A stretch of 64,000 nt of DNA. It comes from Domibacillus sp. PGB-M46. GTDB taxonomy: Bacteria > Bacillota > Bacilli > Bacillales > Domibacillaceae. The position numbers and the translations under genes were made by a program. A model generated the notes under the pieces. That model was not told the origin of the DNA. It worked only from the letters and a program-made list of their open reading frames with translations, and searched no databases. Positions within the stretch are counted from its first letter, which is position 1; the number at the start of each line of letters is the position of its first letter. Of the stretch, positions 18,756-27,758 are shown piece after piece. The stretch spans positions 186,001 to 250,000 of the forward strand of contig NZ_JAKGCR010000004.1 in the NCBI RefSeq assembly GCF_022668875.1, in the 5' to 3' direction.

Positions 18756-18837
18756 GGAATACGCGGTTTTATTTGCGGGATAATGCCGGATATTCACCGG
18801 AAAAAGCCCTGTTAAATGAACGGAAACCGCGTATTCC
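18756..18837. repeat. 14-bp perfect inverted repeat next to the serine recombinase gene
   Basis: GGAATACGCGGTTT at 18756-18769 and its exact complement at 18824-18837, spacing 54 bp; a third partial copy GAATACG is at 18844. It lies just beyond the stop codon of the serine recombinase. Such paired sites are typical of resolvase or invertase crossover regions, which is inference here. Confidence 0.75.
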
Positions 18838-18859
18838 ATTAGAGAATACGACATTACTA

Positions 18860-19426
18860 TCAGATAGTTCTTTTTAATTCTCTTTTACTGATTTCTCTAT
18901 ACAGAATTGACTTTCCGACACCTGTTCTAGATTCTATTTCTTTAATAGTGTGCTTTCCTTCTTTCCAAAGATCTAAAGCATGTTCCACCTGACCTTTTGC
19001 TTTTCCTTTCCGTCCTAGCTTTATGCCTTTTTCCTTTGCTAGTTGTATTCCGGCAGTTCTTTTTTCAGCAAGCAATTCCCGTTCATTTTCTGCAAGTGCA
19101 GAAAGGATGGTCAAAAACATTTTTCCATTTCTGTGAGTGGCTTCAATTCCTAATTCAATTATGTAAAGTGAAATATCTCTTTGCTGAAGATCTGCGACTA
19201 GATCCAATAACTCTCTTGTATTCCGGCCAAGTCTATCAACCCTAGTAATAATTAATTTATCGCCAGCTGCCATATCATTCAGTAACTTTTCTAATTTCGG
19301 TCTTTTTAAAGTAGATCCGGTGAACTTTTCCTCTACGATCACATCACACTTATAAGATTTCAGCTTTTCAATTTGAGTATCTAAATTCTGATCTTGTGTA
19401 CTTACACGTGCATATCCATAAATCAT
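18860..19426 (-). CDS. Serine recombinase (resolvase/invertase family)
   Basis: 188 residues. The catalytic domain begins MIYGYARVSTQDQN with the nucleophilic Ser in RVST (about residue 9), followed by GDKLIITRVDRLGRNTREL and the E-helix LTILSALAENERELLAEKR. A C-terminal helix-turn-helix ends the protein (TIKEIESRTGVGKSILYREI). The size fits Tn3-type resolvases and DNA invertases. A TATAAT-like sequence and AT-rich leader lie upstream. Adjacent inverted repeats at 18756-18837 are candidate sites. It could resolve or invert DNA inside the element. Confidence 0.92.
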   Translation of the reverse strand: MIYGYARVSTQDQNLDTQIEKLKSYKCDVIVEEKFTGSTLKRPKLEKLLNDMAAGDKLIITRVDRLGRNTRELLDLVADLQQRDISLYIIELGIEATHRNGKMFLTILSALAENERELLAEKRTAGIQLAKEKGIKLGRKGKAKGQVEHALDLWKEGKHTIKEIESRTGVGKSILYREISKRELKRTI

Positions 19427-19674
19427 ATAAGATCATCCCTTTTTTCTTACTTTACAGCTATTATAATTTAGGGAATGGATTAAGGGAAGAGTTAAAGTCA
19501 ATAAAATCAAGCCTGGCCGCCGTTTCCCTTTTTCTATACTTTTAGGGAATGATGAAAATACCTATTCAAGACTGGTGGATAATGTTTCTTTCTGTTCATT
19601 TTATTGGTTGTTATTTCTTTAAATCTTCATTTGCATATGGCATGCTTTAGAAAAAGAAAAAAGCTGGTGAGAAT

Positions 19675-20565
19675 ATGACAACAGACAGAAGAAGAATAAA
19701 CGGAGATGAAACTTGGAACCGTCTTCGCGAATGGACAAAGGGACAAACGGCTGCAGAAAGGTTGGCTGGCCATATTTTAAACTCAGAGGGTTTTGAATCC
19801 ATTGATCCTTCTCATCCATTAGGAGGGCCGGACGGAATCAAGGACATCATCTGTACCAAAGATGATGATAAATAGGTAGCAGGTTGTTATTTCCCGAGAG
19901 GACAGAAAACTTTTAATACTATAAAGAATAAATTTTTGAATGATCTTCAAGGTGTAGATGCAAATGGTGTTGATGGTTTAGCCTTTATAACAAACCAAGA
20001 ACTCAGTCTATCAGAAAGATCAACTCTGAAAAATTCAACTCAACACCCAGTAGAGATTTTTCATTTGGATAGGATTGCTGCGATATTAGACAGTCCGAGT
20101 AATTACGGAATTCGATTAGAATTCCTAGATATAGGATTAACTATCGAAGAACAACTTTCCTTTTTTGCTAAGCGTGATCTGCAGTACAAACACATGGCTG
20201 ATACGTTAGAAAGACTGGAAAAATTCATGGAATTCACAAATAAACAAGGAGAAGAGTCTGGAGAGGATGACTATGAACCTTTTGAAGTTCGAACAAACGA
20301 TATGATTTCGGAAATAATAGAAGAACTCTTTGATAAGATATGGCATGAACGGCACTTAGTTTTAAAATACAAAGTTGAAAACGGCCTAGACACCGTCGAT
20401 CCAAAAATTTGGGCTGATGCCCTTGCAGCAGCTAAAAGAGTTCAAGAGAAGTACGGAAGAGAAAACTTAGGGCCATATGATGATTTTGAATGGGGAATGT
20501 TGAATGGAAAACTTTCTGCACTCCGTTGGGTATTAGGAGATGAATGGGACTTCTTAGATACATGA
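19675..20565 (+). pseudogene. PD-(D/E)XK nuclease-like gene interrupted by one in-frame TAG
   Basis: One continuous frame of 296 codons holds a single amber codon at 19873-19875. Before it: ETWNRLREWTKGQTAAERLA and SHPLGGPDGIKDIIC, which fit the E and D of a PD-(D/E)XK core. After it: VAGCYFPRGQKTF, FITNQELSLSERSTL and helical C-terminal sequence. The codon sits where TGG (Trp) would suit the strand (DDDK-W-VAGCYFPRGQ), so a single TGG to TAG change is the simplest explanation. Mrr-like restriction nucleases have this core. No partner methylase is nearby. Start ATG at 19675 after GGTGAGAAT. Confidence 0.75.
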
Positions 20566-20964
20566 ATAACTAGAAATAGTTGTTGTAAGTCTGTCGGATG
20601 ACAGCATTATGTCCCTCCCATGCATTCGGCTTTACTACAAGAAACTAGAATAATAAGGAGATATAGGGTCATTGGCTAGTTATAGGACATGATTCTAGCA
20701 TACGTAAAATGTATGCACCGGTTTTAGTAACAATAAATGTTTTCTAAGGGCCATCCTAACGCATATAACTTTTAATAAGTGGGTAGTTAACTAATATTAA
20801 GCACTCATTCCCTCATGAAAATTTTCGGTTATTCTTATAATTACTTTCTCTAAAGGTAATTTTTGATTAATTAAATAAATCTGGAAATATGTTAGGCTAA
20901 TTTAGGTACTTAAATTACTAAATTTGGGTGCTTAAATCCATACATAGAATGAGGGATAGGTATT
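20566..20964. other. AT-rich spacer, nothing recognised
   Basis: Short frames only; the right end must carry the promoter of the following membrane protein gene. Confidence 0.4.
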
Positions 20965-21540
20965 ATGACTAAGGTGAAAGTAAAAAAACCATTGTACAAA
21001 AAATGGTGGGTATGGGTACTTGCTATTTTTTTCATTGGGGCCGTTGCTAATTCTGGGGAAACAGAAACAGAAACTGCTGAACCGTTCGTGGACGAAGCAA
21101 AAGAATCAAGAGAGAAACTTGAACAGCTTAGAGAAGTGGATGCGGTTATAGAAGACGGTGAGGAACTGGTAGGCACTGACGTTAACGAAGATGGACAAGT
21201 CGGTGACGGTGAAGCCACTGAGGAAGTATCAGCCGAAGAACCTGTAGCAGAACCAGCCGAAGTAACTGCACCAGCTTTTGAAAACCCGGCCACTAAGATT
21301 AACAAAGACGAATTCATGGCTAATGTAAAGAAACAGGCTGAAACGGATTTTCCAGACGATTACATGACACAGGACTTTGTAGTAGAAGAACAAGATTCTG
21401 CATATGAGGCGATGGTGGCTATTGTACCGACTAGCGATGCCGAAGTACGGATTATCGAAAATGCAATTGCTGACTTCCCTAACGACATGATGACAGCAAA
21501 GTTCGTTTACGATGAACAAATGAAAGCAATGAATAATTAA
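20965..21540 (+). CDS. Membrane-anchored acidic protein of unknown function
   Basis: 191 residues. A short basic head (KVKVKKPLYKKWWVW) and one helix (residues 15-29) anchor it, with the rest outside. Residues 30-110 are a Glu/Val/Ala-rich disordered linker. A compact C-terminal domain follows (residues 112-190) in which FPDDYMTQDFVVEEQ and FPNDMMTAKFVYDEQ form two related halves. The KKWW-anchor plus linker layout is common in Gram-positive secreted proteins, but the domain is not recognised. GGGATAGG precedes the ATG weakly. Confidence 0.65.
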   Translation: MTKVKVKKPLYKKWWVWVLAIFFIGAVANSGETETETAEPFVDEAKESREKLEQLREVDAVIEDGEELVGTDVNEDGQVGDGEATEEVSAEEPVAEPAEVTAPAFENPATKINKDEFMANVKKQAETDFPDDYMTQDFVVEEQDSAYEAMVAIVPTSDAEVRIIENAIADFPNDMMTAKFVYDEQMKAMNN

Positions 21541-21609
21541 TCAGTGGGGCTTATGCCTCACCTGCTAATAAAACTTAATTCACCGAGAGAATCAGGAGGG
21601 ACTTCTAGA

Positions 21610-22083
21610 ATGGGACTGACTTATCAACTATACGCCCATGATCCACATAACCTTTCAGCCACTTACTTTGGAGATGAACTAAAAAGACCGTTTCAGTACA
21701 AAATTAAGCTTGTATCTAAAAAAGCAAAATCTTTTGGAGACACATTGGATTATATAATCACTGAAATGAATACCGAGGTAGAACATAGAGTTTCACAAGG
21801 ACAACTTATCGACGCTATGGCAACAGCTGGTAACGATAGTAATGAGGTAGCGAAAATTTTATTTGGTGATCAGTTTGACCGGTTTCTTAAAAAACAGAAC
21901 TATTCGAAATATGACGATTTTATTATCGCGAATAAAGAGTACTTTGCCTATCAAATGAAAATGTTCAATGCCGAACCGGAACACTTATATACAATATTAG
22001 CCATTAATGTGCATGTGTTTACCGCAGAATTATTAATTGGCGTTTACTCAGAATTAGTTAGGCAACATTCGCAAAAGAAATAA
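21610..22083 (+). CDS. Hypothetical element-borne protein
   Basis: 157 residues from the ATG at 21610, which follows GGAGGG at 9 nt; the longer frame from 21544 has no such signal. Mixed alpha/beta, with a helical C-terminal half (FAYQMKMFNAEPEHLYTILA). No signal peptide, membrane helix or known motif. It follows the membrane protein by 69 nt, and a strong terminator comes right after, so the two may form one unit. Confidence 0.65.
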   Translation: MGLTYQLYAHDPHNLSATYFGDELKRPFQYKIKLVSKKAKSFGDTLDYIITEMNTEVEHRVSQGQLIDAMATAGNDSNEVAKILFGDQFDRFLKKQNYSKYDDFIIANKEYFAYQMKMFNAEPEHLYTILAINVHVFTAELLIGVYSELVRQHSQKK

Positions 22084-22096
22084 TTAGATTATTACT

Positions 22097-22140
22097 AAAC
22101 CGTCCCTTACATTAACATTTCGATTTAGGGACGGTTTTTT
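22097..22140 (+). terminator. Intrinsic terminator
   Basis: AAACCGTCCCT pairs with AGGGACGGTTT across an 18-nt loop, followed by a T run. Confidence 0.85.
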
Positions 22141-22364
22141 GACTAAGCAAATTTACTACATATTAAAAATAATTTTTCTACAACCTCTTCTTTTATTTGA
22201 AAATAAAAAGCCTACTAGTTCTGCTAACGTAACGCTTTAATTTAAGAATAAGACTGCCTATTGGCAGCCTTCTTTATGCCCTTTATTGGTTTAATTTATA
22301 AGTTACGGCACTACACAAACAAAAAAAGACTATCTATTGACAGTCTTAGATAATTTACAAATCC

Positions 22365-22604
22365 TCATTGTCCCGTTTCAAGTTTAACTTGGGCTAATGC
22401 AGCCCTTAACTCTCTTTCAATATCTTCATCACTATAGCCGTCTCTTGTCATATCCTCTACCATTTTATCTGCTTCATAATACTCATCAACAAGTTTATAC
22501 TCTTCACGTGTAAGTCCGTATGTGTTTGATGAACAACCTACCAGCATTAAACTAAAACTTAATCCTGCTATTGCGATACCTCTATATAATTTATTCATTT
22601 TCAT
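22365..22604 (-). CDS. Small lipoprotein
   Basis: 79 residues. Signal peptide with lipobox LMLVGC (Cys about residue 25) and an acidic helical mature part (REEYKLVDEYYEADKMVED, DEDIERELRAALAQVKLE). GGAGG lies 11 nt before the ATG at 22604. Probably a membrane-tethered helical hairpin; the role is unknown. It faces the previous genes convergently. Confidence 0.7.
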   Translation of the reverse strand: MKMNKLYRGIAIAGLSFSLMLVGCSSNTYGLTREEYKLVDEYYEADKMVEDMTRDGYSDEDIERELRAALAQVKLETGQ

Positions 22605-22928
22605 TTTAAACTTAACCTCCAATTTTTAATGATGACCAAATTACAATACTAGAAACCATAAAGTGTAAAAACAAACACAAAAATGTCACAACATGGCAGA
22701 CGCCTATCTTACCAACCCTGTTAAAACATCTTTACTTCCCTGAAGGATATTTTTAACCTGACATTTCCGGCTAACTTTACGTAGCTAAACCTATACTTTT
22801 CTTTTATATCGTCAAAATTTCGGAAAAATAAAGTGTTGCAGCTTATGTGCTTTAAACAAAAAAAGACCCTCACTAGAAAGCGATAGGGTTGGAGAGTGGA
22901 AAGCTTTATATATTCAATTATCCTATTA
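22605..22928. other. AT-rich spacer, nothing recognised
   Basis: No supported gene. The frames present lack ribosome binding sites. Confidence 0.4.
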
Positions 22929-23135
22929 TCAATTCGATTTTCCGCCATTGATTACACGAAATCTTTTTTTTAATACATCTCTACTCTGTGTATGTGCATA
23001 TAAAGGCAGCTTATCTTTCGGCGTTGAAGCAATTTTCATGATTCTATTTAGCTGTTCTCGAAATTCTTTATCCCTCAACTTTTCTTCTTTTGTCTTTTTG
23101 AACCTAAACGGTAATTTCAACAATACTTCCTCCAT
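22929..23135 (-). CDS. Small basic hypothetical protein
   Basis: Up to 68 residues, very rich in Lys and Arg (FRFKKTKEEKLRDKEFREQL), probably helical. GGAGG is inside the first codons, so the TTG at 23123 may be the true start, giving 64 residues. No known motif. It could bind nucleic acid by charge. Confidence 0.45.
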   Translation of the reverse strand: MEEVLLKLPFRFKKTKEEKLRDKEFREQLNRIMKIASTPKDKLPLYAHTQSRDVLKKRFRVINGGKSN

Positions 23136-23896
23136 TTCTGTTTTTAGGAATATCTTGCATTTATGTATTCATTTTACCACGTTGAAAGAGAAAGCTTTCG
23201 TAACTCCCTATAACTCCACTGAATATGTTTGTTCAAATTCCTTTAACAAACCCTACGCATATTCACCGCTACTACAGCATTCATCACACCTATTTGTTTA
23301 AAATCATTTAACAAACTAACCCGCCGTATAAACAAAAGAATGAGGGCAACCCGCCACAGCTGCAGATCACCCTCGTTATATATGTATTTTTTATGCCTTC
23401 TAACGCACCTACTATAAACTTCACCTTTATTCCGGTCTTCAACCGGATTGTCTTTGCTTCGCAAATCCAACGCACTTAATAACTATTATTTATTTCTGTT
23501 ATAGCAGCTATAGATCTTAGTTGGTTTAGTTCTTGCTGCGGATGAAGCTTTAGCGAAATCCGTTTCCCTGTAAGGGAAATAGTATCGTTATTATCGTCAT
23601 CCAGCGTTAGTTTAGCGTTTGTTTATTTCAATATATAGCACGCTTGGAATAGCCTTAGTTCTACAAATTTCAGATTACGTTTTTGTTAAATTTTCAGCTG
23701 GCCACAAACAGGACATATTTTGAGGAAATCAAGTGAATCTGTAGAACTTAACCTACTCCAAGCGTCTATATAAGTGAGAAACGCTTTATGATTTACAGTT
23801 TCTTCAGCAAAATCGTCGGTAGCTGCGTTTTTCTCCTTCTCCTTACCGGCTGCCGCCTTTTTTGTGTAACTATCTCAAAAAAATTGGAGGTTCCGC
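23136..23896. other. Gene-poor region with hairpins
   Basis: No protein gene is supported. It holds a hairpin near 23344-23376 (GAGGG and CCCTC arms) and the long inverted repeat described separately. The right end contains the promoter and ribosome binding site (GGAGG) of the following operon. Confidence 0.45.
23641..23764. repeat. Long imperfect inverted repeat, about 32 bp per arm
   Basis: CGCTTGGAATAG plus a region reading TTAGTTCTACA at 23641-23672 is mirrored by GTAGAACTTAACCTACTCCAAGCG at the end of 23733-23764, with about five mismatches. The loop is about 60 nt. It stands 130 bp before a small HTH-type operon. Could be a replication or transfer origin, or an operator. Confidence 0.65.
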
Positions 23897-24166
23897 ATGG
23901 TCACATACGATAAAAGATCATTAATTACGCTACTAGATCCCGCGACGATCACAGCGTTAAAGAACACATACAAACTAAGCCTAGGACACCTGGCCGCAAG
24001 ACTAAACTGCACCCCTCAAAATGTTTTTTATCATCTCGAAAATAATAGCTTTAAGGACTATCAAAAGGAAATCATTCTTGATCTACTACTTGATTACGGC
24101 CTGGAAGCAACTGAACTCATCTTAATTAACTCGATCGTAAACAGAAAGGCAGGCACTTATGAATAA
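23897..24166 (+). CDS. Small helix-turn-helix-like protein
   Basis: 89 residues. Residues 26-45 (LGHLAARLNCTPQNVFYHLE) fit a helix-turn-helix, and the rest is helical. GGAGG precedes the ATG. First gene of a tight three-gene operon: its last codons overlap the next start by 8 bp. It may regulate the operon or act in replication control of the element. Confidence 0.65.
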   Translation: MVTYDKRSLITLLDPATITALKNTYKLSLGHLAARLNCTPQNVFYHLENNSFKDYQKEIILDLLLDYGLEATELILINSIVNRKAGTYE

Positions 24167-24389
24167 GGAACGCATGGACTTTATAAGAGACTATTTTAAA
24201 AATCAGCATGTGACAGCTGAAATACCAGCATTTGTTTCAGAGACAACTAAAGGGAAAATAACACACCGATTCAACGGAAAAAGATTAGGTTACGATTTCA
24301 AAAACGGCGTTGCTGTAATTGATCGTAAGGACATTCAGAAATTCCGCGAGTACTACCCCCACATTATCATTCACGATGGAAAGGAATAG
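24159..24389 (+). CDS. Small hypothetical protein, middle gene of the coiled-coil operon
   Basis: 76 residues beginning MNKERMDFIRDYFKNQ. Predicted helix then small beta region (KGKITHRFNGKRLGYDFKNGVAVIDR). Translationally coupled to the preceding gene by an 8-bp overlap. No known domain. Confidence 0.6.
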   Translation: MNKERMDFIRDYFKNQHVTAEIPAFVSETTKGKITHRFNGKRLGYDFKNGVAVIDRKDIQKFREYYPHIIIHDGKE

Positions 24390-24398
24390 ACCATAACC

Positions 24399-25049
24399 AT
24401 GAAATTAAAAGAGAGAATTACAGTGTTCACCGAAGAATATCATCAAGGATTAGAAAAAATACAAAATCGTATTACTGAAACTACGCAATATGTAGAAGAT
24501 TTAGCTTTGAACATACGTTACATTAAAGCTGAAGAGATTGCAGCCGCGGTTAAAAAGAAAGTCTTAACTGGCGATGACAGCCAGGAGAGAAAATTGCGAC
24601 GTTCTCTAGAAAAATATGAAATCGAACATCAAGAAAAAACTGAAGAACTAATCGTTTTAAAAGTAGTATTAGACGAGTACAAGCAAGACAAAGCCGATGA
24701 AATCAGCATGCTAACACGCTTGCTTCAAGAGGAAAAGCGACTTGTCAGCACTAAAGCGTACACTAAGATGATGGCGGTAAAAAAAGCATATGTTGAAGCT
24801 ATCCTCGAAGAATCGGAGATCCTACACGTTTACAATCAGCTTGACATACAGCTGCAAGAAATTGAAGTAAACGCCGGTCGCCGCACTCATGTTTACGGTA
24901 ACTTAGCGATTGAATCAGCAGATTCTTTTTCTGATAAATACCGATACAATAATGTCTACTTAGGTGTAACAGCTGATGAAGTTAAACGCCTAATCAAACG
25001 CCAAACGCCTGCCGATCAGCTTGAATACTTAGAACGATTCAGCAAATAA
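24399..25049 (+). CDS. Coiled-coil protein, last gene of the operon
   Basis: 216 residues, almost entirely helical with heptad-like runs (residues 1-150, for example KLRRSLEKYEIEHQEKTEEL), then a small C-terminal domain (RYNNVYLGVTADEVKRLIKR). No signal peptide or membrane segment. The family is not recognised. Followed at once by a strong bidirectional terminator, so the operon ends here. Confidence 0.65.
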   Translation: MKLKERITVFTEEYHQGLEKIQNRITETTQYVEDLALNIRYIKAEEIAAAVKKKVLTGDDSQERKLRRSLEKYEIEHQEKTEELIVLKVVLDEYKQDKADEISMLTRLLQEEKRLVSTKAYTKMMAVKKAYVEAILEESEILHVYNQLDIQLQEIEVNAGRRTHVYGNLAIESADSFSDKYRYNNVYLGVTADEVKRLIKRQTPADQLEYLERFSK

Positions 25050-25092
25050 AAAACGCGACTATTCCAATTTTGGTTTAGTCGCGTTTTTTTTT
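25047..25092. terminator. Bidirectional terminator between convergent genes
   Basis: AAACGCGACTA pairs with TAGTCGCGTTT, with A run before and T9 after. It separates the coiled-coil operon from the PIN-domain gene. Confidence 0.85.
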
Positions 25093-25996
25093 AGTATCTA
25101 TCTTCAAATTCATGCCATTCATGTCCACAGCTACACTGATAGTGCCAAAATTCTCCCTGGTAACTATGTTTCCAATCACCATCTTTATTAATGTGAACTT
25201 CCCCACCACACTCATCGCAATTTTTAAAGTATTCATCACTCAAAAATAAATTTTGAGGTTTTACATTTCGATATTGTTCAGCTATCTCTTTTAATTGGTT
25301 ATCAATAAAGGTTTTAAAACTGCAATAAAAGCCAAGATTTGCTTCAGTCGCACGGCCAGCAATTTCTTCATGTAGTTTAGGTCCCATAGAAAAGTTTGTT
25401 TCATCCGTGATAAAAAAGTAAGAGTCACATAAGTCTGAATGACTTGTAGCAAATTCGCAGGCTGAAAAAAATATAATAGCATCTGCCATTTCATTAATTT
25501 TACCTTTCCCTTTACCATCACCAAAAAATGGTGGAGAATGATTTAGCGAAAGGTCAACAACTAATTTCTCGACATCGGAAGATCTTGGCACTGTAAATCT
25601 AGGCCTTTTCATGAAGAAATCATCCTTAAACAAGAAATCACTAATTATTTTAATTCTCTGTTTAAATACATACTTATGGATTCTATCCTTGATTTTCAAG
25701 GCTTGCTGCAAAGCTTTATTGTAATCCTCTAGCTGCTGAGGATTTTCTATGAATTTTGCGAACTTTAAAGCATCTAGAAGAGGTTTTCTATTTTGTTCAA
25801 TAAAAGCCTCTTCTTTTTCAGCAATAATACGTTGCCACTCAACCCGTACTTGTTCAGGGATAATAAAAAGGATCTCTGGATTAAAAATCATGTTACGGAG
25901 AAAAGTTTCGTAAATATATACTGGATAGTGATTTTCCTGTGATAAGTGAATAAAAACGTTAGTATCTAGTATTAATCCATACTTGTACTTAGCCAT
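25091..25996 (-). CDS. PIN-domain (DUF4935-like) nuclease with a C-terminal zinc ribbon
   Basis: 301 residues. The PIN fold starts GLILDTNVFIHLSQEN with the first acidic residue. Further candidate acidic residues: Glu in IPEQVRVEWQRII, Asp in NEMADAIIFFSACE and Asp in YFFITDETNF, in the order expected for a PIN active site. The C-terminal 45 residues carry CDECGG and CSCGHEW, a zinc ribbon. PIN proteins cut RNA and serve in toxin systems and phage defence. No small antitoxin gene lies upstream; the next gene, 120 bp away on the same strand, codes a membrane coiled-coil protein. Confidence 0.8.
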   Translation of the reverse strand: MAKYKYGLILDTNVFIHLSQENHYPVYIYETFLRNMIFNPEILFIIPEQVRVEWQRIIAEKEEAFIEQNRKPLLDALKFAKFIENPQQLEDYNKALQQALKIKDRIHKYVFKQRIKIISDFLFKDDFFMKRPRFTVPRSSDVEKLVVDLSLNHSPPFFGDGKGKGKINEMADAIIFFSACEFATSHSDLCDSYFFITDETNFSMGPKLHEEIAGRATEANLGFYCSFKTFIDNQLKEIAEQYRNVKPQNLFLSDEYFKNCDECGGEVHINKDGDWKHSYQGEFWHYQCSCGHEWHEFEDRY

Positions 25997-26027
25997 ATAA
26001 AGATCCCCCTATAGAATGATGCTTGAG

Positions 26028-26110
26028 AATCGCCGTATGATGCGATGAGAAAGCTGTAAACGGGCAACTTATCCGCCTAAATACAGTAGAAACCGCATCA
26101 TATAGCGATT
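26028..26110. repeat. 17-bp inverted repeat between PIN and membrane-protein genes
   Basis: AATCGCCGTATGATGCG at 26028-26044 and CGCATCATATAGCGATT at 26094-26110 pair with two mismatches (G-T possible in RNA). A nested CTGTA/TACAG pair lies in the loop. A T run follows on the plus strand only. It could be an RNA element between the two genes. Confidence 0.65.
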
Positions 26111-26118
26111 TTTGCGTT

Positions 26119-26856
26119 TTATTTGAGTTCTTGTATAAATTTGTTTTTCAACTTTCTCAAAGATCCATCCAAATCTTCTAATTCTACAACCATATCATCT
26201 AAGCGTTCGCCAACTCTTTCTTTAACCCAATCAAAAGTTAAGGCCTCTGCTTCGATTATTTCTTTTAAAATTTTGTAATCCCTGTCAAAGTCTAAAACAT
26301 AAGGCCTCACATCATCAGGGACACTGTCTAAAAACTCTAAAGACTCCTTTGCAGATCCCTTGTCTTCATAATCCTCGACATAAGCAGTTAAACCATATAC
26401 TCTTTCGATTAAAATCGAAAATGCCTTATCGAGATTTCTATATGCTTCTCCGTTAATATGGACAGCTAAATTCTTTAATTCAGTCTCTGCGGAGTGAAGA
26501 AAATCTAGTTTTTCTGTCTTTTGTTTCTGTAGTTCCTTTTCTGTCTTTACATGAATTAAATCACTTCTGAATAAAAATATTTTATTAGCTACTTCATCCA
26601 ACTTAGAAATAAGACTGTCAGAATGAAGGATTTTTTGCGGTAAAGCGTCTATTTTACTTTTATTCATTTCAAAATTTAATGTTTGTTTTACACCAAAGTA
26701 CGTAAAAAGACCACCAGCTATGCCGCCTATGATACCGCCCCAAAATCCTAGCATTGCATCGTCTGGTCTTATCCCAAAAACAATGGCAGCTATAACTAAA
26801 ATGCTGGCTAGAATCTGATATATCCGCTTCCTAGAAAGTTTATTATTAATAATCAA
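26119..26856 (-). CDS. Two-helix membrane protein with long coiled-coil tail
   Basis: 245 residues from the TTG at 26856, which has AAAGGGGG at proper spacing; the longer frame to 26916 lacks this. Two membrane helices (about 13-30 and 36-57, GGIIGGIAGGLFTYFGV) are followed by about 185 residues of charged helix facing the cytoplasm or outside. It resembles membrane-sensor partners found near effector nucleases, but no family is recognised. Located just upstream of the PIN gene in the same direction. Confidence 0.65.
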   Translation of the reverse strand: MIINNKLSRKRIYQILASILVIAAIVFGIRPDDAMLGFWGGIIGGIAGGLFTYFGVKQTLNFEMNKSKIDALPQKILHSDSLISKLDEVANKIFLFRSDLIHVKTEKELQKQKTEKLDFLHSAETELKNLAVHINGEAYRNLDKAFSILIERVYGLTAYVEDYEDKGSAKESLEFLDSVPDDVRPYVLDFDRDYKILKEIIEAEALTFDWVKERVGERLDDMVVELEDLDGSLRKLKNKFIQELK

Positions 26857-27189
26857 ACAGCCCCCTTTTATAAAACGCCTTTTAAAGCCCCTTACAGCCG
26901 TTTTACAGTATATCAAACTCTATGATTTTAATACGAATAATCATGTTATAAAGTTCCATTTATAGCACCATATTTTTCGTATTTTATTCTCTTTATAATC
27001 TCATAGTCTATTTAAGTTATCTTACAGAAATATAGGTATTTTTTATATTTTACGCTTGACTGGTTTGACGCTTTTTGGCTGAATCGGGCTAGAAATAAGG
27101 AAAACGAAAGGACACAAAAACGCCTACCTACAATGACAAGTGAATAAATAAGTGTCATTATAAGTAAAAGGCGTTGTGAATTTCTGAAT
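26857..27189. other. AT-rich spacer with a hairpin
   Basis: No gene is supported. Around 27114-27176 nested arms (AACGCCT/AGGCGTT and AATGAC/GTCATT) form a hairpin that may end a transcript. Confidence 0.45.
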
Positions 27190-27716
27190 CTGGGAGTCAT
27201 AAGGTATCCGCAGTGTCACCCCTTTTAACGCTGGAATTTCTTCCAAGCAATCCTACTGTTTCAAGTAGCCCTGACAGTTTCCCAGCTTCTCTGATTTTAC
27301 GCTTTGGCTTTTCAACCAGTTAATCCCCCTGCCGATTAAGCAGGACAAAGAAAAGAAAGACGGTACTTATGGCTTGCCCTACGGTGTCGTAACACCCTAC
27401 CCATCCTAACGTACAGCACTTTATGGTAGCTTTCACCATTCAGCTACGAACGATAAAAGGGAATCGTTTATTTGCAGCCTATCCCCTTTTAATTGCGTTG
27501 GCAGGGTCATTACCTGACGATGTTTATTAACGTGTGTTTATCGGCAACCCACACGTAAAATACCGCACCTAAAAAAGGCATCAGTTAAGAAACCTTGTAT
27601 CACCAAATTTTTTTTGATAATATAAGGATACACGGTATTTCATTATTTAGTTGTATTGGTTTGCGACTAAAAATGACCACTGAAGGGTTAGTGTTCCAGC
27701 ACCAGCCCTTCTTTTT
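27190..27716. other. Non-coding region dense in hairpins, possible structured RNA
   Basis: No protein gene fits. On the plus strand several clean hairpins follow each other (CTACTGTTTCAAGTAG, CCTGC-GCAGG, GGTGTCGTAACACC, CGTGTG-CACACG) and the stretch ends in a terminator-like stem with T7 at about 27681-27716. A short minus-strand frame (KLSGLLETVGLLGRNSS) is visible but lacks a clear start. Could be a structured RNA, a replication origin, or decayed sequence. Confidence 0.4.
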
Positions 27717-27758
27717 TTATGCACTTTTTTAAAAAGGCAAATTCTCAAAGCTTTAATT

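Noticed and set aside
18333-18854. Long overlapping frames on both strands in the GC-rich tract
   Set aside because: They follow automatically from the missing A (no stop codons possible) and none has a convincing ribosome binding site, so I list the tract and not the proteins.
19873-19875. TAG as a recoded codon (pyrrolysine or other)
   Set aside because: No pyrrolysine genes are seen and the position fits a plain Trp codon mutation.
23243-23470. Minus-strand frame of 75 codons near the long inverted repeat
   Set aside because: No ribosome binding site and no recognisable structure in the product.
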